Origin: Ptychodera flava | Taxonomy: Eukaryota > Hemichordata > Enteropneusta > Ptychoderidae | Length of the DNA stretch: 64,000 nucleotides | Direction: 5' to 3' | Assembly (NCBI RefSeq): GCF_041260155.1 | Contig: NC_091942.1 | Coordinates: forward strand, 3,958,501 to 4,022,500 | Made by a program: the position numbers and the translations under genes | Notes under the pieces: generated by a model | Databases searched by the model: none | Told to the model about the DNA's origin: nothing | The model's input: only the letters and a program-made list of their open reading frames with translations | Part shown: positions 1 through 11,400 of the stretch, in pieces | Position numbering within the stretch: the first letter of the stretch is position 1 | Layout of the letters: each line of letters starts with the position of its first letter

Positions 1-244
1 TTTGAAATATCTGTGTTCCTGACCATTTTTATCAGATATATCTGAATCAGAATTAATGTAATGTTACCTCTATAGAAGAGAGTTACAACATTATGCAAAC
101 TTTTTTTTGTACCTGACAAGTTTTTGTCACTTGAAACATGGTAAATTTTAATAGCTGAAAGTGGATAGAGAGATTTCAAATGCTTTGGAGCTTGACAAAC
201 GGAACCCATCCAAATTCAACACCCCCCTCTGCGTGAATTTCTTT

Positions 245-425
245 GAAAATGTTGCGGCTGACTCGCAGCGTGTTTGCAAGGTTATATCTGATTGGTCGAT
301 TGTCACTATTCACAGCAACTTAGGGAGTTTATTTGTATTATTTAATTGTAACGGTAAGATTCTGCCGACCAATTGGATAACAGCTTCGAAATCGCTGCAA
401 GTCGCCCCAAATGTTGACAAGTACA
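245..425. repeat. Short inverted-repeat element (MITE-like), copy 1
   Basis: This segment matches 44046-44220, sharing a core around GATTGGTC.ATTGTCACTATT and the right-hand phrase AATTGGATAACAGCTT. The ends are inverted: GTTGCGGCTGACTCGCAGCG on the left against the reverse complement of CGCTGCAAGTCGCCCCAAAT on the right. The arms are diverged, so this is an old copy. A 124-codon open frame crosses it (161-535), but it lies over the repeat and resembles nothing I know, so I treat it as chance. The flanks 1-244 and 426-960 show no gene. Confidence 0.55.
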
Positions 426-963
426 TGAGTACGAGCAAGTGTGGTGCATGTAAGCAATCAAAGCTTGATTTATTCAAAGCGGCATCACACGAGAAACGCC
501 ATTTATTGTTTGACATAATACCATCTTATCAGTAACCCAAACGCCTTATCACCTTGTCAAATACTTGACTTTTTGCAAACTGATAAAAACACACAACAGT
601 CAACTACAGTAATTGTACATTGCTACAACTACCACTGTAGACCCTTCCTTATTTCCGAGGGTCCATACTACTACTGGGTGAATTTGGCATAAATACTGAT
701 CATCATTCAGGATTCGAGTGCATTTGGGTACTTTTGTAAGTATACAATAATGACAAAAATATTACATTTTATCAACAATATTCATAATCATAATTAATCA
801 TCATCACGTTAGTGACATAATTTGTTTTCAATTTTGTTTTAGCTAATGCCTGATGGCGCTTTGCATGTGCTGACCTTTGACCTTTACTACACATGGCACA
901 GAGCCTTATGTCATGGACTTGTAAAATGATCTTCATAAAAACCTACCATTCAAGTACTGGTAA

Positions 964-1598
964 GTGTCAGGTGCCGCCAACTAAGCTGTTCGTGCAAAAA
1001 GGTGTTCGTGCGAAGTTCTTCAGCGGGCGGGCAAATTTTAAAACTAATCAGCGGGCGGGGAGAAAATATCGATATTTACTGTGGGCGGGGAAGAAATTTC
1101 AATACTTTCAGCGGGCGGGCGGGGAGAAAATTTTTGACAGTGGGCACCGGAAAATACGTAGAGGGAGGGGAAAGCGGCGTGCTTGATAGAACTTGAGGAG
1201 AAATTAAGCGCCTAACTTAGAGGGGAGCAATGTTCCAAGTATACTGCTAACTGCTCGCACGGTTTTGCGTTGTTCTGGGGTGCCTAGTGGGCATCTAGTT
1301 GGCAATGGAAAATTTCAGTAGTGGGGAGAGGGCAGCGGGGAGCTTGAATTGTTGTGGGGAGTGGGGAGCGGGCAGACTGTAGATACCGGAGGGCAGTGGG
1401 CATCAAAATTCAGTGGGAGGGCATATTTTCAGTGTATGCCAGTGGGAGGGCAGATACGATCAGCTCTCACTTTCCCCTCCAAATTTTAGGTCAGGGTCAA
1501 AAATAAGAAAAATCAGTATATCAGCCTTCAAAACATGTTTTGTGATGATTTTGCGAAATTAATGAAATTTACCAGTTGGCGGCACCTGAAGTGTACTT
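964..1598. mobile_element. G-rich DNA element with terminal inverted repeats
   Basis: The left end reads CAGGTGCCGCCAACT (near 969-983). The right end, AGTTGGCGGCACCTG (near 1573-1588), is its exact reverse complement, so the segment is bounded by inverted repeats. The interior is rich in GCGGGCGGG, GTGGGGAG and GTGGGAGGGCA motifs and has no transposase frame. A second, partial copy lies in the opposite orientation at 53590-53880 and shares both the terminal motif and the GGGAGGGCA segment. It is probably a non-autonomous DNA transposon. Short open frames inside reflect its skewed composition. Confidence 0.65.
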
Positions 1599-1599
1599 A

Positions 1600-3740
1600 C
1601 TATAAAGGTACTGAACATGGAATGTATCACCAAAGGATCACAATCTTTGTATATATGTGATGTTTCAAATATATCTTGGAAATTTCGCGTACAACATATT
1701 ACCATAGTGTTTATGAAAGTTTTTATTTTCCTTGTTCATTTTCAATCCCAACCAAACAAAACTGTACAGGAAGGATGAAAACTACAAAACCTAAGGTAAG
1801 CTCAATTCTCCACTGTGCACTTTTCCAGTTCAAATTCAGCGATTACAGGCTATACCGTTATACAACCGAATTTTATGCTATGTTCTGGAATGTTCCACAC
1901 AAGGCTAAGGTAAAACATGAGTAGGGGTCAAATCAAACATATCACGTTTTGGCGGTACGTCCAAGGTTAACACACTAGATATTGACGCTTTAGAAACTGA
2001 AGTGATATCTACTCTGTCGCGTGAGGTCTCATTCGCAGGTCGTTCCTGAGTGTGCGGTGTAAAGGTAAATCTCTACGCATCAGACGTACTGAAGCTGCCA
2101 GCCTGCCATGGGTTGGAACAGGCTTGGAGGTAGTAGCAGGGTACCAGCGTGTTTCCTAAACAACTGTCCATTCATTACGAGATGCTTGATGTGACCGAAT
2201 GACCCAACAATGATGATACACCCGGTCATAGACACGTTTGATCAATCTGAACGAGCCGTGAAAACGAAACAACAAGGAAGCAAACACAGGGGAAGTTGTG
2301 ATCTATTTGAACAACTAAATATTTGGAAACCCTTGTAACTATAGCACATGGTTAGACGAGTAACTTACGCCATCATTTACGTTAGGAAGTGTTTGTCCAT
2401 CATAAATTTGAAAACTTCGCTTCCTCGTAAGTTATGTACAAGTATCGTGATCCAGTATGTACATGTGTTATAAAACATGTATGTATTCAAAAGAATACTA
2501 CTAAAAAATTTGTATGTGTAAATGAGTCTTTTGTGTCCTGGCTTACCACGATTCAAATCGTATTTACACTGTGTACCATGGTTAAAACAACTTTACACAT
2601 GGACCGTGGTTACCATTTACTCTCAGTTTAAAAGTACGATAATTTCTAACCGTGCTGATCTATGCGATGCAAGTACCGGCGTAACTAAACGGCCATGCGC
2701 TCTGTGCATGATCGATTGGGTAGATGCGTACGTACATGTGAATCGATCGCGGCACTGTGCAAAAGTAAACCAGTGTTTTCGTTTTTGGCGAAAGTAACCG
2801 CTCTCTAGCACTGGGTTGTAAATGTCGAGTCATCACAATTTACTATGACGGCTTGGATATTTGTGTTCATTACTCATGATCGGGTAACGAAGCGACGCGA
2901 CAAGCGGCGAGCATTTGTAAAATTTCTTACCAGTGGGTATTGCAGGACAAATCCAAGTTTCTCAGACACATGGAAATCTTCTAATCTTGGGACCTCTCCG
3001 GTCGGGTCTGCAGCCATGGCTGCACTGTTTTTATAGTATTCTCTACTTTTACCACCTCGGCCCTCCCAGCTCAGCTCGTTGGACATTGACGATCACGTAC
3101 AAGAATCATCATGGTCGCCGAGCCGGTGCGATATACGGTGGCTGGGAGGAAAGTGACGTTACATGTAAATCTATTTTTAGGTAACCTTACATCCGGGATA
3201 CTGAGCTGTGGGGCTTTTCCTAGACGATTCCATCTCTATATCGAGGAGGTGTGATAAGAGGGACACATCATATCGCTTTCTCTTGATAAGGATTATCTGG
3301 CGAGCAATCGAAAGTAACTCTACATGTTGAGCTTCTAAAAACATCTCTATATCAGAAAAGAAACTTCTATACACCTCTATTTGACGCCAATTCTTTTCAT
3401 CTGCGTACATACCCACACAACTTTTTGTCTTTTGGTCACACGCATATGGTTCACATGGTCGTGCCCGACGTGACGCACACGTGAAGGGACGCTCTGATTG
3501 CTGGGAACATTCCCTCTGTTCCCACAGTATGAACCTCCAGGGGACCTTCACACTTTTTCAGACGGTTATCAGAACTGCGCCTGTGCGAGTTTCTTGTTTA
3601 CAAACAATGTATTTCGTGCACGATATCTAGATTCCCCTCATCATCATAGCTGCAACATTTAAATTATACGATATAGATTATGACAGACATGTTTTAACTT
3701 TATAATACCTGGGATACAGAGTGGGCTGGGTAGTCTGCTA
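1600..3740. other. Intergenic stretch, no gene recognised
   Basis: I see no exon with homology that I recognise on either strand. The longest open frame is 124 codons on the minus strand (3177-3551). It has several cysteines and basic residues but no recognisable domain and no supporting splice structure, so I do not call it a gene. Confidence 0.5.
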
Positions 3741-3745
3741 GATCG

Positions 3746-3925
3746 ATCGGTTTTCTTCTCGATCTATCCATGGATGTAAAAAATAGTTACATCCATGATC
3801 TATCGATCCCGAAGACGATATGCCCGCCACTGCAAGTATTTGGGTTGCAGTGGCGGACAAATCGACAGTTCCGACAGCAGTATCCCATTAACCTATCCTG
3901 TTTGAAAATCAAGGATAGAAACTCC
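3746..3925. repeat. Cluster of three hairpin-forming inverted repeats
   Basis: Three inverted repeats follow one another. The first pairs GATCTATCCATGGATGTAA with TTACATCCATGATCTATC (about 3759-3804). The second is a perfect 12-bp stem, CCGCCACTGCAA / TTGCAGTGGCGG, with a 9-base loop at 3824-3856. The third pairs CTATCCT with AGGATAG (about 3893-3917). The compact, palindromic layout fits the relic of a foldback element or MITE. Nothing codes here. Confidence 0.55.
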
Positions 3926-3929
3926 GCGG

Positions 3930-5366
3930 AAACTTTTCAAATTTCGGTACCAATGGAAAAATTTAACATCACATCACATCACATCACATTTAATGATAAT
4001 TGAAATTTGTCCAAATATTCAAAAATGCCGCTAACCTTGTATATACTATATGGGGGAAATACATATTTTATTTTTACAAAAAAAGAAAAGAAAAGACGGT
4101 GAGACTTAATTTACTTCACCAGCTGCAAAATGGAAACAGGTCGTGGATGAGAAGGGCATCGGAAAAAAATTAAGGGAGTCCAAATAAGTTATCTGTCCCA
4201 GAGCTCGAGGACGCGAGATGCATTTGGACACTTCCACTGACACTTAAGGTCTTTTCAACGATAAGCAAGACAACAAGTACATAGATGACATCAAACCATG
4301 AATAGCTGAGAGAAGATGACGAGAACGATCCAACGGGTGACAACGCATGGGCTAAAATATTGCGAGGGATATGTCTTAGACAACTAGAAATTATGAAATG
4401 AATTAACAAAGTGGAACTTTAATTGTGCTTTAATTCAACAAGGGAACGTTACGTTAGACTCTGTAGATACATTGAATCTGTTTGTAGTGTGATAAGTACA
4501 CCCTATGCGTGTAGTTTGGCTTTGCAGAACGGATGCATGTGATGAACGCTAGGTTATAGTTTCAAGGCGAGGAATGAGTTGCTTATTAAATTCAAACCTG
4601 TCTGATCGTTATAGAACAATAATATTGAAAAAAACTTGATATTTAGTGGGGTTTTAACGTTTCTTGGCTTCGTAGGCTAAATATAGCATGATAGAATACT
4701 CAACGATGAAAGGCTACTCGGGGACATTTGGGGACATTTTTAGGTTCTTTTCGTGAAAAAAGGCAAAATCGGGCGACACATATACCCGTACACACGTTTC
4801 TATGGGACTACCATTGGCCATAAACCACCAAAATCACCACCATTTACTCATCTTACTTATAATCGCCCTTGTACTATTATCATTTTTATCATTTACCATC
4901 CATGCATGATTATTCGTTCAGATTCATAATGATCTACTTTGTCACTGATTTCCTGCAAGTAAAAAGTTATTTCTGACTCTTGATATAAAACGTTGAGAAT
5001 AGAAAATTCAAAAAGATCGCGAGATACGATGGAACACGACCATTGGTGGCCTAAATACAGTACAAGCACCGAAACCGAACCCTGAAAAAACCGGATCACT
5101 TCAATTAATACCGGACGAAATTTTCGGTCGTCCCCTACCGTTGCCACGGGCAGCGTGTGTTAAACTGCCTCTAAATATCAAATCCCTTCAAGTTCGGAAA
5201 CCGAACGGCTATCAGCAGCTGTTTAGTTAAAATAAAACTGAGAAGACCGGACAAAGAGTTCATTTCTTACACCGTTTAACGCTTGAAACAGACGAGCTGA
5301 TAGCGGTCGGCCCTGGTGAACCCGATAAAACCGAAGAAAGTTCTTTTGTGTTTGTTACGTGTTAAA
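3930..5366. other. Intergenic stretch, no gene recognised
   Basis: The sequence is AT-rich and only short chance frames are present. I see no repeat boundary, RNA gene or recognisable exon. Confidence 0.45.
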
Positions 5367-5368
5367 TA

Positions 5369-6163
5369 AGGGAGCCGTCATTATTTACGGTCTTGGGATC
5401 GGAGGAATGTGAGGGGGTTACTCAAAAAGTTGAAAACTACAAGGGGGTTGCTCAGAATGTGGAGAGAAAGAAGGGGAACTCGATTTTTGGTGCAAAATGG
5501 ATTGAAAAAAAGACCTCTCAGATTGCACCATTTTACACATCAATTTCTCAAAAATCTTCAATGCCAGAGAGAGCGGAAAACCCTCTCGTGCTCTCCTCCT
5601 TGGGCGTTCTACAAATTGATAAAACCTCTCAGATTGCACCAGACTTCATTCACAATTGCATATATCATTTTCTCATAAATTTCCACGCAAGAGAGGGGAG
5701 ACTTTCCCCGTCAGCTTCCCACGTGTTTTCCCCTGTGCTTACAAATCCCGCCCTGTCAGATACAGATCTTAGTGAAACTCTGACATGATACCCATCCAAA
5801 GTAAACAATACTATATGGTTGGATGTTGGTTACAGCGTGAGCTTTGACATCTATATTTTGTTGTGACTTTGATTTTCATTTTGTTGGTTTCACCTTTTTC
5901 AACCGTCATGGAATAATCAATGATAACCTAACAGGATACACCAGGATTTGAAAGGTCTTGACTGCCGGTATAGCTGTATATTTGTAAACTCTTCCAATAC
6001 AAGTATTGTTATTTAACCTTTTTAAGTGGCGGGGGGTTATCAGTCAAAATTTTTGTGTTTGAGAGGGGGTACTCAAATTCATCATGTTTGGCCGGTTTAC
6101 TCGAAATTTCAGAGCTTCCGATGAAATTTCTCCGACCCCTCCCGTAAATAATGACGGCTCCCT
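5369..6163. mobile_element. Non-autonomous DNA transposon, AGGGAGCCGTCATTATT family, copy A
   Basis: The left end AGGGAGCCGTCATTATTTAC and the right end GTAAATAATGACGGCTCCCT are exact inverted repeats of at least 20 bp. TA lies immediately outside both ends (5367-5368 and 6164-6165), as expected for a Tc1/mariner-type target duplication. Just inside are GGGGGTTACTCAAA and GAGAGGGGGTACTCAAAT motifs that recur in copy B (37488-38735). No transposase frame is visible, so the element must have been mobilised in trans. The superfamily is inferred from the TA flanks only. Confidence 0.8.
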
Positions 6164-6533
6164 TAAGGCGTACCGCCATGTATTGTGTGTTTACACCATG
6201 CCACTCATCAAGATCTTTTGTGAGCGACAATATGATGTGAATATTATAAATGATAGAAAGAACAAAATTATAAAAACAATGTTTTTAAAATGGACAAAAT
6301 CTACCTAAGACATAATGACAACCATACAATATCACAGACATTATTAGTGAAAATCTATTGAGAGAAAATATGACCAATATGTCGCCCTAGCCAACTATCA
6401 AAGATGTAAAAACAAACTACAATGTGAAGATTATCTAAAGTCTATCAATGATTCAACGGTTCAAGATTAAAGTTTTAAGTAGTTGTATATACGGGTATAT
6501 AGGTTTACGGTATGAAAAGAGAAGGTGGAAGAG

Positions 6534-6586
<53 letters not shown>

Positions 6587-6590
6587 TTGT

Positions 6591-6651
<61 letters not shown>

Positions 6652-6664
6652 GATGATGATGATG
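6534..6664. repeat. (GAT)n microsatellite, about 130 bp
   Basis: An almost pure GAT/ATG trinucleotide run with single-base interruptions (TTGTTGAT and GGTGAT). It is open in several frames on both strands and would read as poly-Asp, poly-Met, poly-Ser or poly-His. These are repeat translations, not genes. Confidence 0.95.
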
Positions 6665-7045
6665 ATTGTATCTGACCTTGTTGTGGAAAAGAAGATGAGA
6701 CGTTTGCAATGAGCATTTCCTTTTCAAGTGTGGGTATTTTGCAAGAGAAAGACAAAAATTAATGAAGGAGACCTAAGACGTGCTGAAAATAATTGAAACT
6801 GAACTTACCTAAGGACTTCAGGAATACAAAGGAGTTAATGTGTTTTTTCCTTGGTGATTCCAATACAAGATCAAAGTATCTAAACAGATAGAAACACTTT
6901 TCAAACAATGAAACAGAAAATAGAAATAAGCTTGTAAACTAACTGTTTATTTTATCATAGCATAGTAAGTATCACTTTATACTAAAGGTATCTTTAGATC
7001 TTCCAGTAACGGCGTACCTGGATTTTGGACGGGGTCATCTGTGCC

Positions 7046-7300
7046 TTTTAAAGTGACAGGCGTCTCGAAAGTGGAAGACTTAAACTTTTTCTCAGCTTTC
7101 CACTATACAACTTTGAACTTTTCTCTTCAAAATCAAGGTTACCGTGCAAAGCGTGATACTAGAGAAACTGGTTTCCCAACATTTATCGATATTTGGAATT
7201 TGAAATGGCCGCCATCCGTATGGGGAAAAACTTTCGATTTTCAAAAAACTAAGAAGGCATGTTTTTCCTTACTCCAAGAACTTCAAAATGAACCCAGAAG
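7046..7300 (+). mobile_element. TTAA-type MITE (GTATGCGCCTCGAAAGTG family), 3'-truncated copy
   Basis: GGCGTCTCGAAAGTGGAAGA near 7059, the AAATGGCCGCCATCC segment near 7203 and the TTTTCAAAAAACTAAGAAGG segment align with the full copy at 50150-50515 and with the minus-strand copies at 19290-19640 and 45887-46240. The right end is missing: the homology runs straight into a LINE fragment near 7305. Confidence 0.65.
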
Positions 7301-7304
7301 AGAC

Positions 7305-8097
7305 GGCATATTGACAATGAAAACTTCAACCTCACTTTGGCTGATAAAACTATTGACTACGTCACATCAGAGAAGTTACAAGGGGTCACCATTTCTGATA
7401 ACCAAGACTGGTGTGAACACATTTCAACCATTGAAAGCAAAATCAACTCAAAATTGTTTCTTTTGGCACGCATCAAACATTTCTCCCTCTCCACTCAGGC
7501 AAGCTATTCTATTACAGTAACTGTTTCATCTCACCACACATCAATAACTGTTCTTATGATTTGAGCTTTAAATAGCAATATCTATGCATATTGGAGCGTC
7601 TACAGAGACGTGCAGTGAGACTTATTCTTGACACTTTTCCGCCTCTTTCCACTCATCAAATGTATACTCAGCTTCATTGGCTGCCGATTAACTTTAAACT
7701 CACAATCTAACCCCTGATTATATAACCAGTATGTTCAATAATTATATCCCTTCCAGATCACTGCGTTCTTCCAATTTAAAGTTCCCAAAGCACGTACAAT
7801 TGTTGATCAAAACACTTTGTCTGTTGCGGGTGTGGATGAATTTAACAATCTCCCCAAAGCCATCAGGGACTCCGAGTCACTGACTAGTTTCAAGAAATCT
7901 TGTAATAACTTTCTGTATTCTATTTGCTTGTCTGATGCCTCTTCGTAGTTTTTTTTTCTGCTATTTGTACTTCTGTGTTTTTGTGTTTTCAAGTTTGTAC
8001 TGTAATATAATTTTCTTTTATCTATTCGACCTCTATGAAAAGAAGTGTTTCACCTATGAAGTTATCGAGTTTAAATAAAGATTAATAATAATAATAA
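7305..8097 (+). mobile_element. Degenerate LINE 3' end with TAA tail
   Basis: Discontinuous frames on the plus strand carry the C-terminal part of a non-LTR retrotransposon polyprotein. A VTSEKLQGVTISDNQDW-like segment (from about 7360) is followed by LERLQRRAVRLIL (about 7591), THQMYTQLHWLPI (about 7655) and FNNLPKAIRDSESLTSFKKS (about 7840, another frame). These are the usual landmarks just before the end of CR1/Jockey-like LINEs. Stops and frameshifts show that it is dead. The copy ends in a short TAA run at 8084-8097, typical of LINE tails. Confidence 0.75.
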
Positions 8098-8488
8098 CCC
8101 CAACAAGCGGTAGACCACAAATGTAAAGAATTTTAACAATTTGAGAGCCCAAACATCTATCTCTGTGGCACATTCTACCTTAATTTTATTATCAGTGTAT
8201 TGTGTAATTTGTTGCTCCTGTTCGGGTTGTAGTAAGTCCCTGGTTAAAGAGGGTTGCGAATTGCGATTGATTAATAAAGAGATACAATCACTACAAAACA
8301 TGACAAGCGAACTAACCTTTTCCGTTATATATTATTTTCAGTAAACTTAGGGGGTCTCAAACCAGCAGCCATTCACGACAACACACGTGTTACGTAGCAA
8401 AACACAACCCGGCGACTTGTCCCAGTCCAGCAGTTTGGAGTCTGCACTGCATCCTATGCGCTGCCTTGCGAGGCTCAAGCTCGACGAA
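8098..8488. promoter_or_regulatory. Upstream region and probable 5' UTR of the canopy gene
   Basis: This lies between the LINE tail and the canopy start codon. The frame is open upstream to an in-frame ATG at 8387. The ATG at 8489 is preferred because it begins directly with a signal peptide. No clear TATA box or CpG-rich core is visible. Confidence 0.3.
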
Positions 8489-11400
8489 ATGAGAGTTGGG
8501 TCGGTGGTCATCTTTATTCTGTTTCTACTTTTCTGCGTACACGGTGACAATGAAAATGAAGTTGAAAGGGAAGATCCACACAGGGAACCGACAAGATGTG
8601 AAGGTACGTACACATGGTGAGGCACTGTTGTGAAACCCGGAAGTGATGAGATTGAGATGGATTCCAAATGTACACTCTCGTGTTGTGATTATGCATGCAC
8701 CAAATGCACGGGTATCACGATGTACTACTTTTCATTTTATGCTGATATTGTATAGTGTATGTTTTCCAGCGTTTTTACGTGACGCCATAATGTTGTGCAT
8801 GTACCTCGCCTTTCAGTCCGCACAGTTTCACAACCGCATCGCCGTATGCGGAAGTCTGTATAAGCGTTATCATCAAAGGCAACGATCAAATCGCACAATC
8901 GATTCATTTCACGTGTTCCTGAAAAGTACGATTTCATTAACAAATTGAAAATTGCATTTATGATAGAATTATATTACCATGATACTGAGTTGGAGAGTGG
9001 AAAACGAATACACAAAATAAAGCAACTAGGCTGCATAACCATGACTTTCGATACGATGCATGCAGCACTGGGGCACTGAGTTAAACGTTGAAGTAGCTGC
9101 CTCTGGTTTCGAACCTACAGATTTCCGTTTATTCAACTTCCACTTTTACACCATTTTCCATGGCATTCATCCTCATTTCGATGGTTAAACAGTCAGCTTA
9201 CTCGAGAAATAACTGTCTTATTTCGCTCTGCATACATTAATCCCAATTAATTGATTTCGTTTATTTTTCCAGTGTGTAAGATATTTTCAATCGAACTCCA
9301 GGGTCAGTTTGATAAGTCCAAAAAGTCAAGAGCCAAGATTGAGGTGGGGCACCAACTGGACGCTAAGGGAGACAGACTGAAAAGGGTCGATTACCACACA
9401 TCGTAAGTCATCATTATCATCAGAATCATTATTATTATTGTCATCATGTGTGAATGAAACTTGCATCCACTGTCATCATCATTGTCATCATCGTCATCAG
9501 TATATGCAGTGTTTCATCTGGACAGAGGGACGGGGGGAATCCCCCTCTGTGGACATGTTGGCACCCCCTAGTAAATTGTCAAGGGGGGACCAGCCCCCCA
9601 TAAAATTGTGCAAGCCACACCTTAGAGATACCAGTAGAACACATGAACTCAGGTGAAATCCCCCCTAAATTTTCTGGTAAAGGGGGAAATCCCCGCGTTG
9701 ATGCCATCGAGGATGGAACACTGAATATGTGTAAGTGAAACTCAGCATGTACCATGTGACGATGACAGTGACGAGGATGAGCGACATGTGAATCAATGGC
9801 TTGTCAGTTTATGTAACAACATTCTTCAATGGTTATTTCTACTTTGTGAAGTTGTTACATGGAATCTTTGATCATCCTGAAAGAATGGTTGACGGAACAT
9901 ATTGACTGTTTTGAACAGATAAGAAATCTGTGAAATAGCATTTGGTAGCACGTATCTGCTATTATGCTAATGAGGAAAATATCACTTTACCTTGACTTCA
10001 AAACTTGTGCTTTCCACAGATATATTTTTGTTTTGAAGTTGTTCAAGTCAGTAATTCTAGATAGGATTCAAATGCACAACACACGACACCAGTATCACCC
10101 AGGGAAGATACAAAATGTCGTTTACAGAGTACATAGCTCATGGATCATTTTTGGGTCATGTTCTCTTAATTTTAGGGAAATGAAAGATCATTTAATCACA
10201 AGCAGGACCTTTGCAGCGGTTTATCATGGAGACTAATATTGCTGTGATATTTAAGCAATAAATCACATACAGCAATGGTATACGTACCATAAGATTTTGA
10301 CCAGTTCATGATGTATATGCAAGCTCAGTGCATACATTAAGTGAACTACTATTGCTGGGGTGGTTTATTGCTATTAAATCATAAAAGTATATTGAATTTC
10401 CGGCATGAAACATCAAAAAAGGATTTTTACTCTTGCCAAGAGTTCACATGTATGTGCCAACTGATATTTGAAAATATAGCACTGCTCTGTTCACATCTCT
10501 ACCAATCAGATTGCTGTATTTGCGCCATCGATATACAGGTATGATATAATATAAGGTTATCCACAAAATACCGGGATTCATGTCTGAGTACATCTTGCAG
10601 TGGAAGTATTGTCTGAGATCTGAGGACAATACCAAAGAGTACGATGTACAAGAACTTTTGTAAATACCTTATTATTATATACGGTTTCAGTCCAATTTTA
10701 CCAGAAAAAATTGTCGAAATTATAATACCGTAAAAACCCGATCAATTCGACCACCCTATTAATTCGACCACCCTATTTTTTTCACAAAACATAATTTATT
10801 TGGGCCCTTTCAAATCGACCACCGACTAAAATTGGGACTTTCTCGATATCTATTAATTCGACCGAATTACATACCCTTCAAAAACTTCCTTCAGTTGGTA
10901 AATGAACGATATTTAAAGACATCGAAAACCACCGTTACGAATACGATGAACCGCGGGTCAGACAAAAAGGCAGAAATGAGAACAACAAAGGGCTTTGTAA
11001 ACGGCTTTCAGATTGGTTTTCATTGGGTCACATGATTATTTTCGCTGAGTGGGAAACCTCAGTGATTTAGTGAGCTGGATCTCAGTCGCCGCTTTCGAAA
11101 TATGCGTGAAGTTTCAGCGTGTGTGAAGTACCAGCCCTCTAGTCTCTGGTTTTGTAACTATTTTCTCACCTTAATATCGAAGAAAGTAAGAATAAATTAC
11201 CTACTTTCTCCCTTTCTCATTGTCTTTTCCGAATTCTTACAATCCCGTGTCGATTGAAATTTACAGACTCTTTCTGTGTGTGAATCAATATCCCTTCCTA
11301 ATTTGACAGATATTATGTTCTAAACCACACGTTGCTTGTTCCTAAAACACATAGACAGATGTGCCCCGTGCACTAAAAGAATGAGTTTGCGAAATCTTTT

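Noticed and set aside
161..535. 124-codon open frame on the plus strand
   Set aside because: It overlaps an inverted-repeat element also found at 44046-44220, has no recognisable domain and shows no splice context.
893..1196. Arg/Gly-rich open frames
   Set aside because: They arise from GCGGGCGGG repeats in the G-rich DNA element.
3177..3551. 124-codon minus-strand open frame with several cysteines
   Set aside because: No family resemblance, no conserved motif and no supporting exons. It may be chance.
6448..6755. Poly-Asp, poly-Ser, poly-His and poly-Met frames
   Set aside because: All are translations of one GAT microsatellite on both strands.
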